From positions 186,001 to 250,000 of the forward strand of contig NZ_VBUT01000007.1 of assembly GCF_005863245.1 (NCBI RefSeq): a stretch of DNA of 64,000 nucleotides. Reading direction: 5' to 3'. Of the stretch, positions 49,201 through 56,785 are shown one piece after another. The position numbers and the translations under genes are program-made. The notes below the pieces were generated by a model that searched no databases, had not been told where the DNA came from, and worked only from the letters and a program-made list of their open reading frames with translations. The stretch's first letter is position 1. Each line of letters starts with the position of its first letter. The stretch is from Nocardia cyriacigeorgica. Lineage in GTDB: Bacteria; Actinomycetota; Actinomycetes; Mycobacteriales; Mycobacteriaceae.

Positions 49201-50264
49201 GTGTGGTGGCGCCGACGCCGGCGATCGTGGAGAACCTGCTGGACGCGGTGGTCGAGGTCGGCGTGCTGCCGCAGTTGGTGGCCAAGAAGGATGTCACGAT
49301 CCCGGCGCCCGAATGGGCGGTCATCGACGCCGGCCGGTACCGGCGTTTCCTGGACAACGCGATCAACGGCTGCGTGATCGGCGGCGCCCCGGCCGATTTC
49401 GCCGACCCGCAGCTGGTGCCGTATCAGGGCCTGGATCTGCTGGTGATCGCCGACGCCGGACGGTTCCCGCTGGCGGATGCGGTCGCGGCCGCGGTGAGCG
49501 CGCGCAACCTGCTGGTGATCGGCGATCCGGTGCCCGCACCGTCGTCCACCACGAGTGTGCCGTTCGCATCCGCCGAGCGCGCAGGCGCCGCCCATCCGGA
49601 ACCGGTCGGCGAATCGGTGCTCGCCCGGCTGACCGACGGCCGCGACACCCTGCCCACCGAGCGCGGCTATTTCCTGGACCGCACCTGGCGAATGCATCCT
49701 CGCGTGGCCAAACCGATCTCGCGGCTCTACTACGACGGCAGGTTGCGGGCCAGCGACACCGTCACGCTGGCGCGCCGCCTCGCCGATACCGAACCCGGCA
49801 TCGACACCGTCCTGGTGGACCACCATGGCAATGCGACCGAATCGGTGGCCGAGGCCCGCGAAGTGGTGCGCCGGGTGCGCACGTTGCTCGGCCTGACGTG
49901 GACGATCGGCGCGACCACCCGGCGGCTGCATCCGCATGACATCTTCGTCGTCACCCCGTATCGCGCTCAGGTGGCGCGGATCTCGACGCTGCTGGCCCGG
50001 GCGAAGATCGACGATGTGCTGGTGGGCACGCCGGAGTTGTTCCGCGGCCGGGAGGCGGCCGTCGTCATCGTGTCATTGGCGACGTCGAGTCCGGCCGATG
50101 CGCCGCACGGGTTGTCGACGCTGTTCTCGCGCGCGCTCGTCCAGGGCGCGCTGTGCCGGGCGCTGTGGAAGGCCATCATCGTCCGCTCGCCGCTGCTGAC
50201 CGAGTACCTGCCGAGCACACCGGCGGAATTGACCGAGTTGTCGCGTTTTCTGCGTCTGGGCTGA
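46245..50264 (+). CDS. TM0106-type nuclease/SF1-helicase fusion with degraded active sites
   Basis: A 1339-residue protein with the layout of the TM0106 RecB-like nuclease plus UPF1/DNA2-like helicase: RecB-like nuclease (about 1-230), Cys motif CGRCAVC, helix-hairpin-helix, RNase-H-like exonuclease (about 315-500), an Ala-rich linker with octapeptide repeats (594-703), and an SF1 helicase (about 760-1339). Walker A is intact (GPPGTGKT, 960-967). Other motifs differ from the family as I remember it: the nuclease DTKLA place reads CHTIT (from Cys140), the exonuclease DFEGDP place reads TVDTAP (323-332 region), helicase DEAGQ reads ADAGR (1069-1073), motif III is GDPVPAP (1093), and QGQEA reads RGREA (1261-1271 region). 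TTG 46245 has AGGAGGG at a spacing of six; GTG 46251 is possible. Likely a DNA- or nucleotide-binding pseudoenzyme. Confidence 0.85.
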   Translation: MFVFGDRVVSTAADLARAARCEFAMLHALDADLGSASAEPLGRPPGSADEDLRAERARLLAQLRHRHGDELVQIGGFAGHTDLDRADADSVAALTAAHAETLAALEARAPVIADAVFFDGEFACRADFLIRAEHRVRYRCHTITGDDFSITSALELAGCAAAIESAGIPVDPLIAHTHRGRTRTLPLAELLPVYRARRDRVRHIVEEQLGELLPAQWGDPRYLACGRCAVCVDALTAARDLLLVAGMSGTARARLREAGIGTIDRLATTTGPLPSLPEVGPRTLLRLRRQAEIQLRRDDSGRPAYTVIDPTALGALPIRSPGDLALTVDTAPVGEGDATGRRPDLANQLHVELADADGVQLSLLIPAELDSADAQTRAQQRAALDEVLDAIAQRRRTHPELHVFHYTSTARSALLCAGGRFGTGEDLIDELLRGGVFVDLYPIVRSALLIGVDSYAPDRLRSLLPDAEPAPDADHECVTVLRLRDWLLDRAAEQHIAPTAGAAERHRSVSAEPLARPTPLEAALAEFAERVPPAAHTTASAVATPAVAARPGEHVPTATTSPTRARAAAGTPNDTETAMPVGGNGGAAAAGSPGFAAAENIGTEAIENTAAAAVVNTSSAAGENIGTAAIENTAATAIVDTSSAAVVNTGTAAIVNTSSAAIENTAAVVDTSSAAVESTGSATAVNTGTAAIVDTGTAAVEYTADTSGAVPDLRRGSAEYEALATGSAGQRTDAESGARQVASLMAAALGYRRRERQPLWWAHADRLTHPVDEWPEAPGVLVADWGTVDTKWHIGPRGDSMRRFITLTGRMGAGSGLAPGTTVYTFYDRPVAEGMVAAAGHRATATATVLGCSVDAEFDDTVRLEERLPAGCAPFDDLPAAIAPGLPAPDDHVDAAIEHHAQQLLMTLPQIPAGAIFDIIARRPPRLHGGGPLPRVHGDYAAAITAAVRELDDSYVAVQGPPGTGKTATAARVIERMVARYRWRVGVVAPTPAIVENLLDAVVEVGVLPQLVAKKDVTIPAPEWAVIDAGRYRRFLDNAINGCVIGGAPADFADPQLVPYQGLDLLVIADAGRFPLADAVAAAVSARNLLVIGDPVPAPSSTTSVPFASAERAGAAHPEPVGESVLARLTDGRDTLPTERGYFLDRTWRMHPRVAKPISRLYYDGRLRASDTVTLARRLADTEPGIDTVLVDHHGNATESVAEAREVVRRVRTLLGLTWTIGATTRRLHPHDIFVVTPYRAQVARISTLLARAKIDDVLVGTPELFRGREAAVVIVSLATSSPADAPHGLSTLFSRALVQGALCRALWKAIIVRSPLLTEYLPSTPAELTELSRFLRLG
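48024..48353 (+). repeat. In-frame octapeptide repeat, 14 units
   Basis: Fourteen consecutive units lie in one frame (13 of 8 codons and one of 6), with the form G/S-T/S-A-A-I/V-x-N/D-T, for example GTAAIENT, SSAAVVNT, GTAAIVDT. Blocks of 24 bp and sometimes 72 bp recur with high DNA similarity (GGCACCG-GGCCATCGAGAA, CACCAGCTCCGCGGCC). It sits between the exonuclease-like and helicase domains of the TM0106-type protein. Confidence 0.9.
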
Positions 50265-50265
50265 G

Positions 50266-50282
50266 CCGGCGCGCGGCGCCGG
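50266..50282. terminator. Hairpin after the TM0106-type gene
   Basis: CCGGCGC (50266-50272) pairs with GCGCCGG (50276-50282) with a 3-base loop, two bases after the stop codon. Likely terminator. The following stretch to 50479 is less GC-rich and has no gene. Confidence 0.45.
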
Positions 50283-50479
50283 AATTCACCGGCGGATACC
50301 GGTTGGGAGTACCCGTATATCGGCGCGGCGTTCGCTCGCACCCCGCTCGGCAACCGGTCGGCGAAATGGTGGCAATGCCCGATCAATTATTCAAACCAGT
50401 CGGTTTCGTATTGCGACGGTCGAATTGCCGACTACTACAGCCGGTAATTCTCGACCTTATTTCGCGGTATATGCCCCGC

Positions 50480-51658
50480 TCAGCCGAAGCATTTTCCTTC
50501 GCCACGATAGGTCGGCACGGCGGTGCGCCTACCATCGCCGTCGACCAGGTGCAGGCGGTCGAACCGCTCACACAACTCGCCCGCTTTGGCGTGGCGCATC
50601 CACACCCGGTCGCCGATGCGCAGATGGTCCGCGCCGGTCAGCGGAGTCTGCACTTCGCCCGCACCCTCGGTGCCGATCAGCCGTAAACCGATGGGCCACA
50701 CCGGCTTCGGCACCCGCGACGCACCGGCCGGGCCGGAGGCGATATAACCGCCGCCGAAGAGCGTGGCGATCCGGTCGGTGGGCTTACGCACCACCGGCAG
50801 CGCGAAGAACAGCGACGGCGTGGCGCGGAACGCGCGATAGTCGTCGAACAGCGTCGGCGCGTAGAGCCCGGACCCGGCGGTCACCTCGGTGACGACGGCG
50901 TCGGCCGTGCTGACCTCGATCGATCCGGTGCCACCGCTGTTGACGATCCGCAGCGGCCCGGCCACCGACCGCACCGCCTCCACCACCGCGCCACGCCGAC
51001 GGCCGATCTCGGCGGCCGAGGCCTTCTTCACCAGCCGCACCGCGATATTGCTGTCGGGCAGGCCCGCGATCTGCGCCTCGTAGGTCATCACGCCGACGAC
51101 CTCGAAGCCGCGTCGCCGGGCCGTCTCGGTCAGCGCGGCGGCCTGCTCGGGACTGCGGATCGGTGAGCGCCGCACCCCCAGATGCAGCGGTCCGATGCGC
51201 AGGGAGGCATCGACATCGAGACAAACTCGTGGATGCACGTTCTCGCTGCCGACCGCCGCCCGGATGAGTTCGAGCTGGTCGGCATGGTCGATCATCAAGG
51301 TGATGGCATCGTGCAGCATCGGGTCGGCGCCGAGTTCGGCCAGCGCGGCGCGGTCGGTCACGGGATAGCCGAGCAGCACATCGCGCGCGCCGAGCCGGAC
51401 CAGCCAGATGGCCTCGGCCAGCGAATACGACATGATTCCGGCGAATCCACCGTCGGCGGTCAGCCCGGTGCCGAGCACCTCTTCGAGGACCGCGCGGCAG
51501 CGCACGGACTTACTGGCGACGCGGATGGGAACACCAGCGGCACGGCGCACCAGATCGGCGGCATTGGCTCGCAGGGCGGTCAGGTCGAGGGCGGCGAGGG
51601 GCGGCTCGAGGTCGGCGGTGGCAGCGTGCAGCCCCGCGATCGGCGACGTTTCGGTCAC
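50480..51658 (-). CDS. PLP-dependent alanine-racemase-fold enzyme, D-threonine aldolase/DSD1 type
   Basis: A 392-residue PLP enzyme. The N-terminal TIM barrel carries the Schiff-base lysine Lys50 in PIRVASKSVRC and VNSGGTGSIE for phosphate binding; the C-terminal beta domain has the metal pair in MRHAKAGELCERF, which is typical for the D-threonine aldolase/D-serine dehydratase class (annotated as amino acid deaminase/aldolase). It probably cleaves or deaminates a D-hydroxy amino acid. GTG 51658 is my choice; TTG 51670 is in frame upstream. No neighbour tells the substrate. Confidence 0.87.
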   Translation of the reverse strand: MTETSPIAGLHAATADLEPPLAALDLTALRANAADLVRRAAGVPIRVASKSVRCRAVLEEVLGTGLTADGGFAGIMSYSLAEAIWLVRLGARDVLLGYPVTDRAALAELGADPMLHDAITLMIDHADQLELIRAAVGSENVHPRVCLDVDASLRIGPLHLGVRRSPIRSPEQAAALTETARRRGFEVVGVMTYEAQIAGLPDSNIAVRLVKKASAAEIGRRRGAVVEAVRSVAGPLRIVNSGGTGSIEVSTADAVVTEVTAGSGLYAPTLFDDYRAFRATPSLFFALPVVRKPTDRIATLFGGGYIASGPAGASRVPKPVWPIGLRLIGTEGAGEVQTPLTGADHLRIGDRVWMRHAKAGELCERFDRLHLVDGDGRRTAVPTYRGEGKCFG

Positions 51659-51711
51659 CCACCCACTCAACCATGCAACTGGTCAGGCGTCCAGTACCGT
51701 GCGGAGACGGT

Positions 51712-52188
51712 TTACGCGTCCGCGGCGCGGGTGGCCAGGCTCGAGACCAGATCGTCGAGCACCACCAGGATCGTCTCGTCGTCGCGGTCGGCCAGCCAGC
51801 GCAGCACCGCGCCTTGCAGCACCGAGACGACGTAGGCGGCGATGGCCTCGACGGGCTCGAGCCACTGCGCGCCGGCATGCCTGGCACACAACTCCAGGAA
51901 GACGACGGCCTCGGCATCCATGTCACGGAACAGGGTGGCACCGGCGGCGGAATCGGTGTCGGTCTCGCCGTCCCAATGCTCACGCAAGCGCTGGACGGCC
52001 TCTTCGTAGGCCCGCAGCTGCTTGGCCGGGGTGGCCTTCACCAACGGCCAGTACGCGCTGAAACCGGCGTGCAGCAGCACTCGCAGTGCGCGCACACCGT
52101 GCATATCGAGCGAAGCAGCCGCATTCTCGACTGCCTCGCAGACGGTCGGCCGCAATCGGGCCTCCACCAATTCTCCACGTGCGATCAA
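51712..52188 (-). CDS. TetR-like protein lacking a clear DNA-binding domain
   Basis: A protein of about 158 residues (169 if GTG 52221 is used). The C-terminal two thirds look like a TetR ligand-binding domain (LRAYEEAVQRLREHWDGE, AVVFLELCARHAGAQWLEPVEAIAAYVVSVLQGAVLRWLADRDDE). The N-terminal part is too short and lacks the usual TVRDIA-GxS-xxYxHF helix-turn-helix. TTG 52188 has GAGGGAG six bases upstream. It may be a truncated or specialised TetR relative. It lies 53 bp upstream of the PLP-enzyme gene and may be co-transcribed. Confidence 0.65.
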   Translation of the reverse strand: MIARGELVEARLRPTVCEAVENAAASLDMHGVRALRVLLHAGFSAYWPLVKATPAKQLRAYEEAVQRLREHWDGETDTDSAAGATLFRDMDAEAVVFLELCARHAGAQWLEPVEAIAAYVVSVLQGAVLRWLADRDDETILVVLDDLVSSLATRAADA

Positions 52189-52572
52189 CGACGACTCCCT
52201 CGGCGAACAACTCTCGCGCACCTCGTCGGCCGCGATTCACCACCTGGCGGGCACTTGTCGGGAAAGTGCAGCCCATCCAGGCAGCGTTCATCAATGGTAG
52301 AAGGTTTTCAGGGTTTAAGAACTAGTTCCATGGGTAAATTCAGACTAAAAGATTGTTTTGTTACCTAAACGGAACGCTGTCGAACTCTTCCGCACTGCGC
52401 TGGAATCGCTTCCGCGAACATCACTCTCGCCCCTCCCCGTGTACGGCACAAAGCATCGATCAGCGTACGACATGATCGACTCCGCGACCTTCGCGCTGTG
52501 GCCGATCACACAGTCGGACCTCGCAAAACGGACATCTGGCCGCGCGCGTCCCCCGACCGTTAGCCTGGGCAA
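52189..52572. other. Intergenic region with an AT-rich patch and a KstR-like box
   Basis: No gene is seen here. A patch at about 52290-52375 is far more AT-rich than the rest of the window and must be promoter or regulatory DNA. It contains AAGAACTAGTTCCA (52317-52330), which fits the KstR steroid-repressor consensus TAGAAC-NN-GTTCTA at 10 of 12 fixed positions and includes the perfect 10-bp palindrome GAACTAGTTC. TAGCCT at 52561-52566 is placed six bases before the phosphatase start. Confidence 0.5.
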
Positions 52573-53319
52573 GTGACTCTCTCGCCCCTGGCCGGCCACC
52601 TGCGGATCCCCGGCACCTTCAACTTCCGCGACCTCGGCGGCCTGCCCACCGCGGGCGGCGGCACCATCCGGCCCGGTGTCCTGCTGCGCTCGGCCCAGCT
52701 CAGCAGCCTGGACGAGGCCGGCCACGCGGTGCTGCGCGAACTCGGCGTGCGCGCGGTGCACGATCTGCGCGGCCAGCCGGAAATCGCCAAACACGGCGCC
52801 GACCAGCTGCCCGACGGCATCCGCCTCACCGTCACCCCGTTCGACTCCGATATGGGCGAGGCGCCGCCGCACGATCCGGCGACGGGCGCGGCCATGGCGC
52901 ACATGATCGAGGTCTACCGGATGTTCCCGGCGCGTCCGGAGGCACACGCGGCCATCGTCGCCCTCGCCGAATCGATCGTGCGCGGCGACGGCGCCGTCCT
53001 CGTGCACTGCGCGGCGGGCAAGGACCGCACCGGCTGGGCCGTCGCGACGTTGCTGCGCGCGGTGGGCGTCGGCGAGCAGGACGTGCTGGCCGACTATCTG
53101 CTCAGCAACTCCGCGGTCCCGGTGCTGAAGGCGATGCTGACCGAGAACCTCGGCGCGGATCACGTCTTCTCCGACGATCTGCTCGGCGTGCGGGAGGAGT
53201 ACCTGCGCAGCGGGCTGGACGCGGTGCGCGACCTGCACGGCGATATCGAGCGGTACCTGGACGCCATCGGCCTGACCGCCGAACTGCGCGCACGCCTGCG
53301 CGAACGCCTGGTCGACTGA
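52573..53319 (+). CDS. Protein tyrosine/serine phosphatase, PtpB-like
   Basis: A 248-residue phosphatase close to mycobacterial PtpB (Rv0153c). It shows the N-terminal TFNFRDLGGLPT typical of this family, RPGVLLRSAQL, and the P-loop HCAAGKDRTGWA with the catalytic cysteine followed by lysine and aspartate. PtpB-type enzymes hydrolyse phosphotyrosine, phosphoserine/threonine and phosphoinositides and are secreted without a signal peptide in M. tuberculosis; none is seen here. GTG 52573 follows TAGCCT by six bases and lacks a ribosome site, so leaderless start is likely. Confidence 0.93.
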   Translation: MTLSPLAGHLRIPGTFNFRDLGGLPTAGGGTIRPGVLLRSAQLSSLDEAGHAVLRELGVRAVHDLRGQPEIAKHGADQLPDGIRLTVTPFDSDMGEAPPHDPATGAAMAHMIEVYRMFPARPEAHAAIVALAESIVRGDGAVLVHCAAGKDRTGWAVATLLRAVGVGEQDVLADYLLSNSAVPVLKAMLTENLGADHVFSDDLLGVREEYLRSGLDAVRDLHGDIERYLDAIGLTAELRARLRERLVD

Positions 53320-53328
53320 TCGGCTCGG

Positions 53329-54633
53329 TTACGCGCTGCGCCGCACCAGGCCGTCGGCACCGATGGTGACCTGATCGCCGGTGTGGAACCAAGTGCCGGT
53401 GAACCGGTCCGCGGTGGCCTTCGGATCATTCCAGTAGCGGCGGGTGACGTTCGGCCCACGGCACAGCAGTTCGCCGTGACCGTGCCCGGCGCGCGGACCC
53501 CACAGCGCCAATTCGGTGCCGCCGAAAGGCAATCCGAGCACCGCCGGATCGGCGGGCGAATCGTCGACGGCGAGCCCGATGCCGCTGGTCTCGGTGGCGC
53601 CCCACACCGCCCACTGGCGCGCGTCGGGGAACACCGCGCGCACCTCGTCGGCATCGAGCCCGGCCGTCGCGCGCTCGGCGCGATGGCCCGCGGTGCTGAT
53701 GCGCGCCACCCCTTCGGTACGCAGGCCGTCCGCACGGTCGGCGGCCAGCTCCGGCAGCAGGGCGCCGAGGATGCGCGGGGTCGCCGCGATCATGTCGATG
53801 CGTTCGGCGGCAAGGGTTTCGGCGAGTCTGCCGGTATCGGGTGCGAGCACCACTGTGCCGCCGACGGCGAAGGTGGGCAGCAACTGGTCGACGCAGCCGC
53901 TGGCGTGCGCCAAGGGCAGCAGCACCAGGTTGCGTAAACCGTCGGTGGGCAGGTCGAGGGCGGCTACCACCGAACGGATCGCCGAGAGCAGGTTCTCGTT
54001 GGTGAGCTCGACCCCCTTGGGCAGCATCGGGCCCGGGGCGGTGCCGCTGGTGTAACAGAGCAGGGCGAGATCGTCGAGCGCGGCGCCGTCATCGATGAAG
54101 GCCGCGCCATCGGGGAATTCGGCCTCGGCGGCACCGCCGGACCTGGTCGAACCGCAGCCGCGGCCACCGGAACCGAGCACGAAATCGGCGCCGCTGTCGG
54201 CGATCACGCGCTCGGCGACAGCGGCGGGCAGCCCGTCGTGCACCAGCACCGGCACGGCGCCGCTGAGCAGTGCGCCGAGGAATGCCTGCACCCAGCGCGC
54301 GCCGACCGGCAGATGGACCGCGACCCGGTCGCCGTAACCGATGCCGTGCTCCTGGAGTCCGCCCGCGATCCGCGAGGCCGAATGCCACAGCTCGCGGTAG
54401 GTCAGCCGGGGCCCGCCCACCTCGACCACGGCCTCGCGATTGGTGAAGGCATGCACCTGGAGGTCGAGCAGTTCGGTGAGGGCGGGGGTGAGGTTGCCGT
54501 AGCGCAGCACGCCATCGGCGCCGCGGGCCAGCGGATCGCCTGCCCGCTCCCCGGCCGGATACTCGACCAGCAGACCGGCCGCGGCGTCGTCGTCCACACT
54601 CGGCCCGATGAGCCTCGTCGTACCGTCTCTCAT
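53329..54633 (-). CDS. Acyl-CoA synthetase-like (ANL) protein lacking the C-terminal domain
   Basis: A 434-residue adenylate-forming-enzyme homologue. The large N-terminal domain is complete: RLTYRELWHSASRIAGGL, a P-loop-like YTSGTAPGPMLPKG at 194-207, WGATETSGIG and WFHTGDQVTIGADG. The protein stops right where the hinge and C-terminal domain (with the catalytic lysine) should follow. The P-loop also carries about three extra residues compared with YTSGTTGxPKG. Nothing of the missing domain lies between this stop and the convergent phosphatase gene nine bases away. GGAGG precedes ATG 54633. It may catalyse only adenylation or none. Confidence 0.85.
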   Translation of the reverse strand: MRDGTTRLIGPSVDDDAAAGLLVEYPAGERAGDPLARGADGVLRYGNLTPALTELLDLQVHAFTNREAVVEVGGPRLTYRELWHSASRIAGGLQEHGIGYGDRVAVHLPVGARWVQAFLGALLSGAVPVLVHDGLPAAVAERVIADSGADFVLGSGGRGCGSTRSGGAAEAEFPDGAAFIDDGAALDDLALLCYTSGTAPGPMLPKGVELTNENLLSAIRSVVAALDLPTDGLRNLVLLPLAHASGCVDQLLPTFAVGGTVVLAPDTGRLAETLAAERIDMIAATPRILGALLPELAADRADGLRTEGVARISTAGHRAERATAGLDADEVRAVFPDARQWAVWGATETSGIGLAVDDSPADPAVLGLPFGGTELALWGPRAGHGHGELLCRGPNVTRRYWNDPKATADRFTGTWFHTGDQVTIGADGLVRRSA

Positions 54634-54755
54634 CGGACCTCCGCGTGCTTCGAACCGTCAGGCACTGTGACTATATGACGCAGATCACAAATTCGCGGTC
54701 GGAGTCGGCGAATGTTTCCGTGTCGTCATCCACAAACGCCCGGGAGCTGGGCGGA

Positions 54756-55550
54756 TCAGCGTCCGGTATAGGTCGCCTTACCCGGACCGAGCTCCAGGAA
54801 GCTGCGGACGGCTCCCCGCAGGTCCTCGGTGGCGAACAGCTCGCCGGACACCTCGGGAGTCACCGAATCGGCATGCGCCACACCGCCCGAACGCCAGGCC
54901 TCGACGATCTTCTTGGTCGCGGCGTGCGCACGGGTCGGGCCCTGCGCCAGCCGGTGCACCAACGCCGTGGCGGCGGCGTCGAGATCCACGTGCACCGCGT
55001 TCACCACACCCCATTCGGCCATGGTCGCCGCGTCGTAGAGGTCGCCGGTCATCACCAGCTCACGGGCCCGGCCCGAGCCGGCGCGCTCGGCCAGCCGCTG
55101 CGGGCCGCCCATCGACGGCGTCAAACCGACCACGATCTCCACCAGGCCGAACTTCGCCTTGGGCGCGGCCAGGATCAGGTCGCAGGCCAGCGCGATCTCG
55201 AACGCGGCGGTGAGGGTGAGCCCGTGCGCGGCGAACACCACCGGGCACGGCAGCGCCTCGAGCGGATGGCAGATCCGGGCGAACAGATCACGCCAGAGCT
55301 CGGCGCCCTGCTCGACGGTCAGGCCCTCGAAGGTATGCACGTCGACCCCACCGGAGACGACCTTGCCTTCCGCCCGCAGCAGCAGCGCGCGCGGCGGGTT
55401 CGCGGTCAAGTCGGCGATATCGGCGACGAGGGCATCGAACATGGCCTGGTCGAACAGATTCAGCGGCGGACTCGCCAGGGTCAGTGTCGCGACCTCGGCG
55501 CCGTCGCCGACGATCTCGCGTTCCAGTCTGGTGGGTTTGGTGTCACTCAT
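54756..55550 (-). CDS. Enoyl-CoA hydratase/isomerase family protein
   Basis: A crotonase-fold protein of 264 residues. It shows the CoA-binding and oxyanion segments RALLLRAEGKVVSGGVDVHTF and CPVVFAAHGLTLTAAFEIALACDLILAA, followed by KFGLVEIVVGLTPSMGGPQRL. The catalytic glutamate pair of standard hydratases is only partly evident (GLVEI), so the reaction is uncertain. ATG 55550 has no ribosome site but TACTCT is six bases upstream, so leaderless. It diverges from the GST gene and precedes the ANL gene by about 120 bp. Confidence 0.9.
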   Translation of the reverse strand: MSDTKPTRLEREIVGDGAEVATLTLASPPLNLFDQAMFDALVADIADLTANPPRALLLRAEGKVVSGGVDVHTFEGLTVEQGAELWRDLFARICHPLEALPCPVVFAAHGLTLTAAFEIALACDLILAAPKAKFGLVEIVVGLTPSMGGPQRLAERAGSGRARELVMTGDLYDAATMAEWGVVNAVHVDLDAAATALVHRLAQGPTRAHAATKKIVEAWRSGGVAHADSVTPEVSGELFATEDLRGAVRSFLELGPGKATYTGR

Positions 55551-55556
55551 TCGGCC

Positions 55557-55562
55557 AGAGTA
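55557..55562 (-). promoter_or_regulatory. -10 box for leaderless enoyl-CoA hydratase gene
   Basis: TACTCT on the minus strand ends six bases before ATG 55550; no Shine-Dalgarno is present. This is the same spacing as seen before nfo and the PtpB-like gene. Confidence 0.5.
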
Positions 55563-55600
55563 AAGCCCTCGCCTCGCCCCGGATCTGCGAGACTGTCGGT

Positions 55601-56626
55601 GTGACCAAGGCGGAATCGGAGGCAGGCAGCTACGTCGAGCCGGGCGAGTTCAAGCGCGACACCAACTACATCACCACCCGGATCACCGCGGACGGCCGAG
55701 ACGGCTATCCGGTGACGCCGGATCGATACCGCCTGGTCGCTGCGCGCGCCTGCCCCTGGGCCAATCGCACCCTCATCGTGCGCCGCCTGCTCGGGCTCGA
55801 ACAGGTCATTTCGCTCGGGCTGTGCGGACCCACCCACGACAAGCTCAGCTGGACCTTCGATCTCGACCCCGGCGAGGTCGATCCGGTGCTCGGCATCCAC
55901 CGCCTGCGCGACGCCTACCTGGCCCGCTTCCCCGACTATCCGCGCGGCATCACCGTGCCCGCCATCGTCGACGTGCCGACCGGCCAGGTGGTCACCAACG
56001 ACTACGCCCAGATCACCCTCGATTTCTCCACCGAGTGGACCGAATTCCACCGGCCCGGCGCACCGCAGCTGTATCCGCCGCAGCTGCGCGCCGAAATCGA
56101 CGAGGTGAACCGCCGGGTGTTCACCGAAGTGAACAACGGGGTCTACCGCTGCGGATTCGCCGGCGCCCAGGACGCCTACGACGCCGCCTACGACCGGCTC
56201 TTCATCGCCCTCGACTGGCTCAGCGACCGGCTCGCCGGACAGCGCTACCTGGTCGGCGACACCATCACCGAGGCCGACGTGCGGCTGTTCACCACGCTGG
56301 TCCGGTTCGACGCCGTCTACCACGGCCATTTCAAATGCAACCGCAGCAAACTCACCGAGGTGCCGGTGCTGTGGGCCTACGCCCGCGACCTCTACCAGAC
56401 CCCCGGATTCGGCGACACCATCGATTTCGGGCAGATCAAAACCCACTACTACGTGGTGCACACCGACATCAATCCCACCCGCATCGTGCCGAAGGGGCCC
56501 GATCTGTCGAATTGGCTGACCCCACACGGCCGCGAAGCGCTGGGCGGCAGGCCCTTCGGCGACGGCACCCCGCCGCCCCCGCCACCGCTGAGCGAGCGCG
56601 TACCCGCACTGCTCGAGCCGCAGTAG
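55601..56626 (+). CDS. Glutathionyl-hydroquinone reductase-like GST (ECM4/YqjG family)
   Basis: A 341-residue xi-class glutathione-S-transferase-like protein. The catalytic Cys51 is in AARACPWANR (the CPWA motif of these enzymes), followed by ITVPAIVDVPTGQVVTNDYAQI and, in the helical domain, DWLSDRLAGQRYLVGDTITEADVRLF. Relatives reduce S-glutathionyl- or S-mycothiolyl-hydroquinones; in a mycothiol-making organism the thiol is probably mycothiol. The C-terminus has a short proline run. GTG 55601 is the start by similarity, without a clear ribosome site. Confidence 0.92.
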   Translation: MTKAESEAGSYVEPGEFKRDTNYITTRITADGRDGYPVTPDRYRLVAARACPWANRTLIVRRLLGLEQVISLGLCGPTHDKLSWTFDLDPGEVDPVLGIHRLRDAYLARFPDYPRGITVPAIVDVPTGQVVTNDYAQITLDFSTEWTEFHRPGAPQLYPPQLRAEIDEVNRRVFTEVNNGVYRCGFAGAQDAYDAAYDRLFIALDWLSDRLAGQRYLVGDTITEADVRLFTTLVRFDAVYHGHFKCNRSKLTEVPVLWAYARDLYQTPGFGDTIDFGQIKTHYYVVHTDINPTRIVPKGPDLSNWLTPHGREALGGRPFGDGTPPPPPPLSERVPALLEPQ

Positions 56627-56785
56627 GCCGGGCTTCTCCCGATCGCGGTGGTGACCCGGCCCACCGTGCGGATCCGCGCGCGGTGGGGTCGGAACCTTAT
56701 ACAGCGGGTAATCCGTTGTCAGGACGAGCTGACGGCGCAGGTGCCCTACAGTTGCGCAGCAGAGGCCGAAGAGGAGGATGAGGCC

